NCBI GenBank assembly: GCA_037951105.1
Contig: JBAMJV010000894.1
Span: 24,636 to 88,635, forward strand
Direction of reading: 5' to 3'
DNA: 64,000 nucleotides
DNA from: Echinarachnius parma
Taxonomy: Eukaryota > Echinodermata > Echinoidea > Clypeasteroida > Echinarachniidae
In this document: positions 48,435 to 60,050 of the stretch, one piece after another
How positions within the stretch are numbered: position 1 is the first letter of the stretch
How the letters are laid out: each line of letters begins with the position of its first letter
Notes under the pieces: generated by a model
What the model saw: only the letters and a program-made list of their open reading frames with translations
Told to the model about the DNA's origin: nothing
Databases searched by the model: none
Made by a program: the position numbers and the translations under genes

Positions 48435-49430
48435 CCCTGATAGCAAACACTGGTAAAAATGACCTCAAATTTACGTCGTTTTTCGTCGTGCACGTCGTCT
48501 TAAAGTAAGACGTCTTAAATTCACGTCAAAAAGTGAAGATTTTGCACCCGCGTTTACCGTCATATAGACGTCATATTTTGACGTGAAAATGACGTATTTT
48601 TTCCGAAAAGGCGTCTTTACAACGTCTTGAAGACGTCAATTTGTACCATAAATTACGCCATTTAGACGACATAAAGACGTCTTATTGGTCAATATAAGAC
48701 GTGATTTTTACGTCTGGATTTGACGTCATTTCCACCTTATGTACGTCGTCTTTAAGACGTCGTAAATTCACGTCAAAAAGTGAAGATTTTGCACCCGCGT
48801 TTACCGTGATATAGACGTCATATTTTGACGTGATAATGACGAATTTTTATCCGAAAAGGCGTCTTTAAGTCGTCAAATTGTTCCATTAATTACGTTATTA
48901 AGACGACATAAAGACGTCTTATTGGTCAATATAAGACGTGATTTTTACGTATTGATTTGACGTGATTTTCACGTCGTGTATGTCGTCTTAAAGACGTCAT
49001 AAATTCACGTCAAAAAGTGAAGATTTTGCACCCGCGTTTACCGTCATATAGACGTCATATTTTGACGTGATAATGACGTATCTTTTTCCGAAAAGGCGTC
49101 TTTACGACGTCTTGAAGACGTCAATTTGTACCATAAATTACGGCATTTAGACAACATAAAGACGTCTTATTGGTCAATAGAAGACGTGATTTTTACGTCT
49201 GGATTTGACGTCATTTCCACCTTGTGTACGTCGTCTTTAAGACGTCGTAAATTCACGTCAAAAAGTGAAGATTTTGCACCCGCGTTTACCGTAATATAGA
49301 CGTCATATTTTGACGTGATAATGACGTATCTTTTTCCGAAAAGGCGTCTTGAAGACGTCAATTTGTACCATAAATTACGCCATTTAGACGACATAAAGAC
49401 GTCTTATTGACGTCATAAAAAGGTCGTCCA
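48435..49430 (+). repeat. 248-bp tandem repeat, block 2 (four units)
   Basis: The TGAAGATTTTGCACCCGCGT marker recurs at about 48534, 48781, 49018 and 49266. The left-end sequence CCCTGATAGCAAACACTGG begins the block, as in block 1. Confidence 0.9.
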
Positions 49431-51293
49431 TACGCCAAAAATAATTGTTTAAATGTCTTTGAAAGACGTCATAATCACGTTGTAATAACGTCGTCTATAC
49501 GACAAAAAATAATTGGAAAAAATGTTTTTTAAAAGACGTCACAATGACGTAATGAGGTCGTTCATACGACAAAAAATGATGGCAAAAACTAGTCTTGTAA
49601 AGACGTCATAATGACGTCTTAATATTGTCGTGCGTACGACACAAACCTTAATGGCAAAAATGGTCCTTTCAAAGACATTATAAAGACGTCATTATAAAGC
49701 CTTTTATACTACAAAATAAATACTTAAAAATTATCTTTTAATGACGTGATAATGACGTCGTTTTTACATTCTTAATATGACGAAAAAGCATTGAAAAAAT
49801 GGTCTTTGAAAGACGTCACAATGACGTTGTAAAAAGGTCGTCCATACGACATTAAATGATGGCAAAAACATCATAATGACGTCATATTAACGTCGTCGTA
49901 CGACACTAACCATAATGGCAAAAATAGTCTTTAAAAGACATCATGAAGACGTCAATTTTAAGACTTTTTTATGACAAAATAAATAGTGAAAAAATGGTCT
50001 TTGAAAGACGTCAACATGACGTAGTAAAAAGTTCGTCCATACGACAAAAAATGATGGCAAAAAAAATAGTCTTGAAGAGACTTCAAAATGATGTCGTAAA
50101 GTGGTCGTCCATACGACAAAAAATGATGGCAAACAATAGTCTTGAAAAGACGTCAAAATGAAGTCTTAATAATGTTGTCCGTAGGACACAAACCTTAATT
50201 GCAAAAATGGACTTTCAAAGACATCATAAAGACGTCGTTATAACGTATTTTATACTACAAAATAAATACTTAAAAATAATCTTTTAATGACGTGATAATG
50301 ACGTCGTTTTTACATCATTAATATGACGAAAAAGCATTGGAAAAAATGGTCTTTGAAAGACGTCACAATGACGTTGTACAAAGGTCGTCCATACGACAAT
50401 AAATGATGGCAAAAACTAGTCTTGAAAACACATCATAATGACGTCGTATTAACGTCGTCGTACGGCACAAACCATAATGGCAAAAATAGTCTTTAAAAGA
50501 CATCATCAAGACGTCAATTTTTAGACGTTTTTATGACAAAATAAATAGTGAAAGAATGGTCTTTGAAAGACGTCAAAATGACGTAGTAAAAAGGTCGTCC
50601 ATACGACAAAAAATTATGGCAAAAAACTAGTCTTGAAAAGACTTCAAAATGACGTCGTAAAGTGGTCGTCCATACGACAAAAAATGATGGCAAAATAGTC
50701 TTTCAAAGACATCATAAAGACGTCGTTGTTACGTCTTCTATACGACAAAAATAAATACTGAAAAAGTGATCTTTAAATGACGTAATATTAACGTAATTTG
50801 TACGTCCTTCCATACGACAAAAAACAATTGGAATATGGTCTTTGAAATACGTCACATTAACGTCGTAAAAAAGGCGTCCATACGACAAAAAATGATGGCA
50901 AAAAATTGGTCTTGAAAAGACGTCAAACTTACGTCTTTATAGCGTTATTGATACGACATAAACCCGTATGGCAAAAATGGTCTTTAAACGACATTATAAA
51001 GACGTCGTTATCATGTCTTCTATACGACAATAATACATTCTTAAAAATGGTCTTTGAACGACGTTATAATGACATCGTTTTTACGTCTTTCCTACGACAA
51101 AAATAAATAGTGGAAAAATGGTCGTTTAAAGATGTTATAATGACGTCAATTTTACGTCTTTTATACGACATAAGTCATCATGTCAAAAAATGGTCTTTAA
51201 AATACGTCATAATGACGTCGTATTCTGATCGTTTGTACGACATATGACGTGTTTACCAGTTTACGACCAAATTAAGACGTCATAAAGACGTCA
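49431..51293 (+). repeat. Roughly 75-bp degenerate tandem repeat with 545-bp higher-order period
   Basis: Units read approximately GTCCATACGACAAAAAATGA, then TGGCAAAAA, then GTCTTGAAAAGACGTCAAAA and TGACGTCGTAAA. A larger block beginning TTTTATACTACAAAATAAAT recurs about 545 bp apart (49702 and 50247). TGACGTCA, the CRE/ATF core palindrome, appears several times. Confidence 0.85.
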
Positions 51294-52745
51294 GTCTGCT
51301 ATCAGGGTACATCTTTGCAAAAGTCTGTGAGTTCTGAGACCTCACAAAGGTGATTTAGGTATTTAATTATAGACAAGGCAATGATGAATTGAATCCAAGT
51401 TGTTTTGAGGGAAACGGGCCAGGCATATGTGATCTAGACAACAAAACGTTGCGTCACGGACATTACATTTTCAGCGTCACGGACATTACACTTTTGTCCA
51501 CTTTTTCTAAACTCAGAAATAACCCACAAAAAATGCTCCATTGTGCATGACACTTTTTTAATTGTACATTTGATATGTAATCAAACAGTTTTGAGAACAA
51601 AAATTATATTTCAATTTTTTTTTCAATTAGCAAAATATTATTTTTAAAATATTAATAATTTTTTACAAATTATTGTAAAATTTGAAATTTTTCAACAGAA
51701 TGTGCAGTAAACCAAATGTTCAACTATTAAAAAAAATATTATACATTTTTAATGAGGTACAATGCGGTTTTGTGCCAAAAAATGGTAAAATCTAAAAAAG
51801 TTGTGTACATCATGGGCATTACACATGGAAAATCATGGACTAAGAGTATAATTTTTGCAATTTGATCATACTATATGAGATTTAACCATCTCTTTCTCCT
51901 CCCAAGTAAGTTGTAGTCAAGTCTTTATTGATTATTGAGACATGCATGTTCAAATTAAGCAAGGAATTTAGTTTTATAAATAGTTCAGAGTACTGACTCA
52001 AAGTTCACTATCTGATTAACGATACAATTTATTAAAACTTGAACCAGGAAGGTAGTAGTCCCCCTGTTACTTGGGATTATCTTATTTCTTGGCTAAAGTA
52101 AGACATTTACATAAGAAAATAATGCTTGATATTTTTTTGCTCTGCTTTTTTATACTTTTCACTGTGTATGTAATGTCCGTGACGCAGCCGTGACGTAATG
52201 TCCGTGACGCCATTCTGGACAAGCCATCAAATATTTTAGTAAATGCTCTTGATATACTTTATGATATAACATTCTAGCTTTGCAAATGAATTTTGAATTA
52301 AATTGAATTAGGACTTCTGCTTCTACAAAAACTTTTATATCTAAAACGTCACGGACATTACACATCAATGTTGTAAGAATCAAGATTTTATCCAATAACA
52401 GTTTTCAAAAAGTAAAGATTTTTACACAATTTCCTTTTCTATGATGTTAAAACAAAGCATAAACAAGACATTAGAAGTAGAATTATTGTTCTGAAGTGAT
52501 CCATATTTTTAAATTTTATTTCACAAACAGCAGATGCAAATTTCATCATTTTTGGGGGTAATACATACAATTTTTGTCCCAACTTCAATGGCCCAAAAAA
52601 AAATATTCTGCATTGAATTTCAAACTTGTTTCCTTTAGTCATCAAAATATGGTCCTTCCTCATTACTATCCAGTAGTTAACAAGGCTGTCCCATGAGTTT
52701 CATTTTTCCATCCTTGGGTGACATTTTTCGTGGAATTGCCCATAC

Positions 52746-53620
52746 ATCGCAAAATGCAGTATATACGTATACGCCTATTGATTTAATTCAATCTGTCATT
52801 AACATGAATGAATGCAATAATCTTATCAACATACTTCCTTTATAGGTTAATAAAATTTAAAAAACAATAATATAAGTTTATCTAAACTGTTACATGTAAG
52901 GATTTTTTATTTTAAATTATCATTTTATCAACAACAATAACAAACTCATCCAAAATAGTATTTAAAAAAAAAAAAAACATTTACTATTATAATGAATGAA
53001 CACTAGTCTTATGTACTAGATGGATGACATCCATTCGTTGTTAAAATTAATCATATTTTATACTAAAGCAAAATACTATACATTATCATATCAGCAACAT
53101 ATTTACGACAACAACAACAACAACATGTTCACTTGATAGGACATGTTTATTCATAAAAAATAGTGATAAAAAGGGATCTAGTAACATTGTCGAAATCCAC
53201 ACTTATAAACTCCTGCTTCTCTCAAAATTATACCTCGTTATATTTGTTATCAATACAAGCAAACGTTATATTCGTATTGCCAATATAAACCAAAATCAAC
53301 TCATTTACATCTGTGGTATAACTTACGCCCATTACACATCTAAAAAAAGTCCGACAATTATTGTGTTGTTTTTATGTTATAAATCATATATTATCAATCA
53401 TTAAACATTGGATAACAAATTCTTTGGACCAGTAAGTTGGAACAACCAACGCTGTGGACGATCCTGTAGATATGCTTATTCTTGAGTTAAATTGTTTGCA
53501 TCGTTTTGAACATTTCACTTGTTGTTGTTTTTTTCACAGAAATTTATTCTATTGCAGTTATTTATCACTATTACTCAAGATAAAACATCTAAAATCGAAA
53601 AAGACACTCCCTATATCAGT
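52746..53620. other. Gene-free AT-rich interval
   Basis: No exon, RNA gene or element end is recognised. Only short A and T homopolymers and a CAA repeat near 53109 are seen. Confidence 0.5.
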
Positions 53621-53632
53621 ATATCAAATCGT

Positions 53633-53960
53633 ATTCAGTCAAACCTGTGTATGGTGACTACCAAAGGGAAACAAGAAAGGTGGCTGCTATTTATACAGGA
53701 CTATAGACCAGTTCCATATACAGTCAAACCTGTGTACAGTGACCACACATGAGAAACAAGAAAAGTGGCCGCTATAATCAGGTGACCTTAATGGACAGGT
53801 TCTATAATATAATTATATAGTCAAACCTGTGTGTAGTGACTACTCAAAGATCAAACACGAAAATTGGCCGTTATAATCATGTGACCATTTTAGACGGGTT
53901 CCAAAATATCGTTTCCAGTCAAACAAAGAGGCCGCTATGACAAGCGATTGTGGAGAGAAT
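53633..53960. repeat. Repeated GTCAAACCTGTGTA units
   Basis: Units beginning GTCAAACCTGTGTA occur at about 53638, 53723 and 53820, each followed by a GTGGCCGCTATAATCAGGTG-type segment. The motif is that of the MITE at 31436-31618, so this looks like a tandem or nested cluster of its ends. Confidence 0.6.
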
Positions 53961-54838
53961 GTGTCGAAAAGCGATTGTGTCGAAAACCCCATAAATAATA
54001 TACAGAAGGATCAATAAAATGTTGGAATACGGATTCAAATTTTGATACAAAGTTTTCAAACCATCAAAACGAATCTTCGGCCTATCGTTAGGTATACAAA
54101 TGGGAATGGTGCATGGGGGGGGGGGGGGGGGGGCAACTCAAGTGAGGATTGGGACTGGATCCAGACAGGGGGGGATGTAACTCATCATGATTTACTCCCC
54201 TCTCCCAATTCATGTCATCAGTAATTGAATATTGCACCAAAGATAGGACGTGTCTCTTCCACGAATTTAGACTAGATAATTATATAGAGTAAGGCATATT
54301 ATTGTACATGATGATATTGGTGGTGAATGGTGATGGTGGCGTTGGAAGGCAGTGACATACCGCTCGGGGTCATAGCGCATCACGTGACCATCCCATATTT
54401 GTATGTGGTGTGCTAGTCTCTCACACGCACCCGCCGATAACAGCTATTCCGCAATCCGCACCCTAACTACATGACCTATGTTTGCAATGGATTAGTGGAG
54501 GGGAAACGGGCGCCATGAAACCATATGATCCGGGTAGGAGATTTCCATCTAATTCTATACATTAGGTGTGGACGCTAAATGGAGTACTAAATAAAATGAT
54601 AGGTTTTAAAAAGTTTAATTAATTCAATGATAAGAAAGAATAATACACTTTTCGGATGTACATAATTGATTTCATCACACTAAGGAGTAGCTAAATGTAC
54701 AGAGTTTGTTTGTATAATAAGACTTTGTATAATTTTATAGACTATAATCGTGCCGATGGCGATCTTGTAAACACTATAATTATGCAGAGTATTACTGTCT
54801 CATTATTTAAGTCGACTGTAAGTTAGTTTACCATATCA

Positions 54839-55168
54839 CCGGAAAGAACACAATACGTCACGCACAGTGTGAACGCACTGTTCCAAACGTTGACCACAGT
54901 GTGAACACACTTTGTGGACCGTATATTTAACAGTGTTGACACTAAAATGACACTCTGTGATTACAGTGTGAACACACTGTGAACACTGGTGCACAGTGTG
55001 AGCAAGCTATTGTGCACAGTGTGAGCAAGCTATTGTACACACGGTATATAATCACATGCAGTGTGCTCAGTGTGTTGCACATTGAGTGTCGTCACTGTTA
55101 AAATGCTCCAATTTAACACGGTCTAACACAGTGTGTTCACACTGTGGTCGACTATGTGCTCATTCCGG
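54839..55168. mobile_element. MITE filled with CACAGTGTGAACACACTGT-type motifs
   Basis: Ends CCGGAAAGAACACA and TGTGCTCATTCCGG are inverted repeats enclosing 330 bp. Inside, ACAGTGTGAACACACTGT-like palindromic motifs recur at least eight times, and GCACAGTGTGAGCAAGCTAT is directly repeated at about 54991 and 55015. Confidence 0.7.
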
Positions 55169-55549
55169 TAGGGCAGTTCGAGTTCAAGATATAATTTGCT
55201 ATATACAGTATAATGGTTAGTCCATCCAGCTGGAAAAATGCACTTCATAAACTAATTAGATCAGCATTCAGCAGGTCCTTATAGCCTACGTATGTGAGAA
55301 ACACGACTGACTCTCTCTCAGCAAATCACACTTCAATCAAAACGTATAATTTTCCGGAATTTGAATGGCAAAGGCAAAAGCAAAGCTAAAATGATTACAT
55401 GTATATGCGGTCTGTGGCGCCAGAAATGCGACGGGACATAAACCAAAAGACATTTACTGGAAAATAAATCTTTGATTCCCCCATGCCAGGCCTGCAATTA
55501 TATTTATGATCTAAATAGCCCCCACATGATGACAGTCATGATGACAGGC

Positions 55550-56380
55550 GATCATAGGCGTAGGGGCACCTTTTTTCTCCAAGGGGTTCCAGGGAGCTGA
55601 GGTCTTTTTCCCGAATAGAATCTTCCCCATATTCACCTGACAAGAAAAATAAACAAGCAAAACAAAATTTATCAAGATTTAACGGCCCGAAAGGATTTAC
55701 TTTTCACGAATATGACATGATTTTACCCGAGTATGATATGAGTTTGCCCAAATATGACATGCTTCTGCCCGAGTGTTGGGTGCTTTTTGCCCAAATAAAT
55801 GGTCTTTTTCAAAACCCCAGGGGGCTGAAGCCCCCAGTCCCCGCCTCCTACGCTTTTAGCAGGCGATAAGTTTTTTGCAGGAACATATGTCTAGGGTTGG
55901 AGATTGCGATCATAAACTAGATTGTACGTGGCGTGCATGCAAATATGGGCGTATACGGGCACATTTTCGCCCGGGGGCTGACGTATTTTGCCCGTATACC
56001 ATTCATCCTGTTTTTCAGCTGAAATGCAACAATAACAATACAAAATGATACATACATTTAAAAAAAGAAGATCCTTGCCATTTAGCTACCAGAAAACATA
56101 TCTTGTTTTGCCCGAAGATGACAAGATTCAATTTTACCCAATTATTATAACACGACATTACCCAGCTATATCTGTATATGGACATCAGCCGTGCCCGAAC
56201 ATGAAATGAGTCTGCCCAAATATTATACCTTTTTGCGCCAAAGTGATATGATTTTACCCGAATTTGAAGTGCTGTTTGCCAGAGGATGGCAATTTTCAGA
56301 ACTCTTGGGGGGGGGGGGGGGGGGGGGCCTGTAGCCCCAGCCCCCCCCCCCTTCCGCCTCGTACGCATAATATTATTATG
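55550..56380. mobile_element. Two adjacent transposon remnants with TTTGCCCGAATATGACATG iterons
   Basis: Fragment 1 (about 55555-55858) begins AGGCGTAGGGGC and ends GCCTCCTACGC. Fragment 2 (about 55928-56368) ends CCGCCTCGTACGC after a G run (56307-56327) and a C run. Both carry a loosely spaced 25-30-bp motif TTTTACCCGAATATGACATG with many variants (55690-55800 and 56105-56280). No coding capacity is seen. Confidence 0.55.
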
Positions 56381-56425
56381 CGTGCAAGCCTCACTATCCA
56401 GCGTACGGACGCAGCTCAGAACTGG

Positions 56426-56457
56426 TATAAAAGCCCCCGAGTCCATGCCCTCATTTC
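56426..56457 (+). promoter_or_regulatory. TATA box plus initiator for the unrecognised gene
   Basis: TATAAAAG at 56426-56433 lies 27 bp from the A (56453) of TCATTTC, an initiator consensus match (YYANWYY). The first ATG in the long coding frame is at 56831, implying a roughly 380-base 5' UTR with several upstream ATGs. This is motif evidence only. Confidence 0.45.
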
Positions 56458-56830
56458 AAAAGTGTCATCTTATAGGAGCGAAATATGAACAATCATTATT
56501 GTGGGGGTCTAGTTTCATTGCCCCAACTTTTTTGTCAAAACATTGCAACCGATGTTTGTAGGCAACAGCTTGATGAGATTATGTCTTTCTAAAGAAAAAT
56601 GCGTTTTTTTCTTACTTTGAATGATCATTATTTTTGTTTCTTTTCTGTGAGGAACACGAATAAGTAAATGATTATTAGACTCTTTATAAACAGTTATCAG
56701 TCCCGACACACATTCATCATGCATTCGTCACCATCTCAAGAATGTACGTTCGCCGATACAGTAGATTCACGCCGCACTACACCGATACACGTCTACCGTA
56801 GCAGTGATCAGGACAATAACATCAGTAGCT

Positions 56831-57093
56831 ATGATTTCAACCGATTTTGCCCCACCTTCGCAAATGAAAATGCCTGAGGATCTCATTGTCGAACACGACC
56901 ACGAAGAGGAAGAGATGGAGGCTTCGACGAGCTTCATGCACCGGCGGAAGCCGAGGAAGTTTTTGATGGACTTTAGTTATCTGGACATTATTTGGGCAGA
57001 GGATACCAAAATCATCGTACGCGCGGGAGAGCATCCTCCCAAGGTAATAGACTCGCCGAGTCGGATGCTGTCTGTCGGCAAATTCGAAAAGGG
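56831..57093 (+). CDS. Unrecognised protein, first coding exon
   Basis: From ATG 56831 (frame open back to a stop at 56762, no earlier in-frame ATG) to donor GTAAGG at 57094, 87 codons plus two bases. There is no signal peptide. An acidic stretch EHDHEEEEMEAS is followed by a basic patch HRRKPRKF, then MDFSYLDIIWAEDTKIIVRA and PSRMLSVGKFEKG. GC content is higher than in flanking DNA, supporting coding. I do not recognise the family. The frame continues cleanly into the exon at 60051. Confidence 0.7.
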
Positions 57094-58443
57094 GTAAGGA
57101 TCTCGACATCTAGTGCATGTTTCAGAGTAAAAACTTATTTAAAGCCAATATTTACTATGTAGTCTTTAACTTTGGATCGAAGTTATATTAAATGTTTTTA
57201 TAATGATGGTAAATGCCTTGTGCTATAAGCACTACTGATGTGCATTGTATGATAAGGATCTTTGGTAGGTATATATAACTTACATACATCATTGTATATG
57301 TACATCTGCCATAGGAAATGCCAATTACCGTGTAATACACAGGAGAGATAACCCGACTCCGTGTAGAGTGTAGAGTCTAGACTACAGACAGTTTGACAGT
57401 GTACGTTGAGTCTTTGCATGGGATCCCCATGGACACTCCAAATGTCATGTTGCTATATTAAAGTCTTGTGTATGGTCAGTGAAGATGGCTTGAATCCTAC
57501 ATTTTCTTTTAATATAATTTATTTATACGAAATGCTCATAACGAAACATTTATATTTTGAAGAATTAAAGTTGCAGGGAATTGTCTAACAGTATAATTGC
57601 TCTGGAATATCAAGATCAATGATATCATATTATTATAATTGATTTTTGTTAAATACAAATCACTGCCAAAAACGATTAGACCAATACACTCCACCCACAC
57701 ATCCTACTAGGTTGTGTTCATAATTCTCATTAAAGGAATCTAGTAACATTGTCAAAATCAACAAAACTTTCTCAGAACTCGAGTGGTCCTCTCATACATT
57801 GTTGTATTCGTATTGTTACCAATAGAAGAATGGAACAGGTTTTGTTTTTTCAAATTTCCCTTTTGTTAAAAGGGTATTTACGATTGAAATGTGCGGATTT
57901 TTAATTATCCACTGGAAAGTTATAACTGTGTACAAAGTCAGTGCAATGAGTCTGCGAACATCACTTTGTAATTTCGCTCATTACTCGGCCATATACCATC
58001 AATTTAACGTAAAATGTACACACATTAAACGTAGTGGACATCAGATCAAAATACAAATGCTACCAACCATTTGCCAGTTTTTGCACATGTCAACAAAGGT
58101 ACTAGATCCCTAAATAGAATTACGAATAGTACTGTCGATGTGCCCTCCTTATATATGTTACATTCTCAACGTAAATTCTTTTCTACACCCGAGGTGTCGT
58201 TATTTAACAGTATTAATAAAAAGGGCATTATTATTCTTGATGCAGGAGTGCTAACATGGAAGGGCCAGTTCATATAGGCAAGGAGCATCGACAAATGCAT
58301 TAAGGCATTTTCCCTTTTTTCTTTTCTTTTGAAATGAAAATCATCAAGAACTAAAAAAAAAAATCATTAAAAAAAATCTATTTAATCATTAGTAAAAAAT
58401 GTTTGTTTATAATTTATGTAATAGAACAAAAAAAACACATTAA

Positions 58444-59017
58444 AGGGATAGTTGAGTTTTGGTATAGAGGGCGCTACACAAATTGTTTATGCGTGAGATA
58501 ATGAAAAACTGAGTGTCAAATTCGAAAGAGCATACAATTTTAATGACAGAATAAAATTTATTTGATCAAAATCGGTTCATAAATGGCTGAAATATCCATT
58601 AACATAACCATTTGTAATAAATGTGGGGCCCCACAATTATTCGATAATTTTGAACCAGTTGTTAAATGTTTTTTTTTAAATGCTTCCTCTTTTCAAAAAC
58701 TTACAAAAGAGGTTTTTAAATAGTTGTTAATTATCTCTCTATCTAATCACTATTTAAACAAAGCATCATAATTATATGCACAATATTTCATTTAAAATGG
58801 TTGAAACCGATAAGGGATAGAGAGCGCCCTCTTGAGTTTTAACGGCTCTTTTTTTAAATGATAACAGGCTTTTTATCCTGTCATTTGTAATTATATTACT
58901 TTCGAGCATGCATGTGGAGTTATAACTATCAGTTTGTAATGTAATGGTGCAGGTTTTGGTTACTAAAATTCCGTTTGACCAAAACTGTACTCTCTTTACC
59001 AGAACTCAACTATCCCT
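58444..59017 (+). mobile_element. Full-length TTAA MITE with long inverted ends
   Basis: TTAA at 58440-58443 and 59018-59021 flank inverted ends AGGGATAGTTGAGTTTTGGT and ACCAGAACTCAACTATCCCT. At 574 bp it has no ORF. A shortened copy lies at 22930-23116 and a divergent fragment near 43870-43990. Confidence 0.85.
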
Positions 59018-59063
59018 TTAAAGAGGAAATATTTTTACACCAAGAGGAGAAGTGTGATGTCAT

Positions 59064-59435
59064 CCATGATGTCATAAACACCTATTTTTAGAATTTTCAA
59101 ATTTGAACTTCATTTTCAGAAAGAGCATACAAATTAATGTCTAAATACTGAAAATCAATTGAATATTTTAAGTATTGGCTGAGATATGCCCATCCGAATA
59201 ATTTGTTGTTCCAATAGGCAATCAGTGTTATAGTGCACTGGTTCATAACTTTATGAACCGGTGCACTATAACACTGATGGCCCATTGAAGTAAAATTAAT
59301 TTGGATGGGCATATCTCAGCCAACACTTAACATATTCAATTGATTTTCGGTATTTAGACATTATTTTTCATGCTCTTTATGAAAATGAAGCTCAAATTTG
59401 AAAATTCTAAAATAAGATTTTTTATGAAGTCATGG
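59064..59435. repeat. Large near-perfect palindrome, arms about 180 bp
   Basis: Left arm CATGATGTCATAAACACC through ATCAGTGTTATAGTGCACTG pairs with the right arm CAGTGCACTATAACACTGAT-type sequence through to CATGACTTCATAAA (in reverse complement). The centre is GGTTCATAACTTTATGAACC near 59253. It is a foldback MITE or a recent inverted duplication and would form a long hairpin in RNA. Confidence 0.85.
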
Positions 59436-60050
59436 CTTCTGTACTTTATAATGAATATGCATCATTCGTAATATTTAATCCAAGCAGAAAAGGCAAAATC
59501 TTGTGGTAGCCTGTATGAAAAGGGTAACTTCATTTTGATAAAGTTCTCCGCGAGCGGATACGATATAGATAATTCATAAAAAGGAAATTGCATGCACTTT
59601 CATATAGTAAGCAACATTCACCCCAAACATGCCAAAGGCAAAATACGATTATTTTGTTTCCTGAATAAATTGATCATCTTTTAGATTTAGACGCATTATT
59701 CAACATTCCCAGGCAAGAGGCAAAAGACCAGAAAAGGCAACTTACAGTTTTGGCTAAAACTGCATTGTCTTTTAGCTCTATTTATAGTCACTTCCATGAA
59801 AGGACACATTATTAAGCCAAATAACAGTATTGGGAAAGTTACCGAAAGCAGCTTGTGAGCCAATAATTCAAGTTTAAAAGATGATATGTTTGACGACCCA
59901 AGTAACCAGTTATAAGTATAATACTTACACGTAACACGTAACTCACGTAATTGTAATCATCCTGTGATTTATGTTATATTTTTAAACCATATTGTTGTTT
60001 GGAAAATAAATTTCATTTCATTTTCAATTTCAATTTCAATTCAATTTCAG

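Larger units (their letters stand above)
46058..51307. mobile_element. TA-flanked element filled with ACGTC-rich satellite
   Basis: Perfect 14-bp ends CCCTGATAGCAGAC (46058-46071) and GTCTGCTATCAGGG (51294-51307) are flanked by TA. The interior is almost entirely degenerate tandem repeat built on ACGTC/GACGT words. It comprises a 248-bp unit (three then four copies) and a 75-bp unit with a 545-bp higher-order period. A second left end (CCCTGATAGCAAACACTGG) at 48435 shows that 46.78-48.43 kb is an insertion or that two copies are fused. Short ORFs inside are by-products of the repeat. Confidence 0.75.
45820..52741. mobile_element. Outer DNA transposon with CGTCACGGACATTACA iterons, hosting a nested element
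   Basis: Inverted ends GGGCAACTCCA (45820-45830) and TGGAATTGCCC (52731-52741) are flanked by ATAC on both sides (45816-45819 and 52742-52745). A 16-bp motif CGTCACGGACATTACA occurs at 45832, 46011, 51452, 51475 and 52347. Inverted copies of its core lie at 52171 and 52196. Removing the nested element 46058-51307 leaves about 1.7 kb of AT-rich DNA without a transposase. The right terminus matches that of 397-2547. The superfamily is not assigned; a 4-bp target duplication is suggestive but rests on one copy. Confidence 0.7.
57094..60050 (+). other. Intron of the unrecognised gene
   Basis: 2.96 kb. It contains the TTAA MITE 58444-59017 and the large palindrome 59064-59435. The rest is AT-rich without exon-like sequence. 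Confidence 0.6.
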
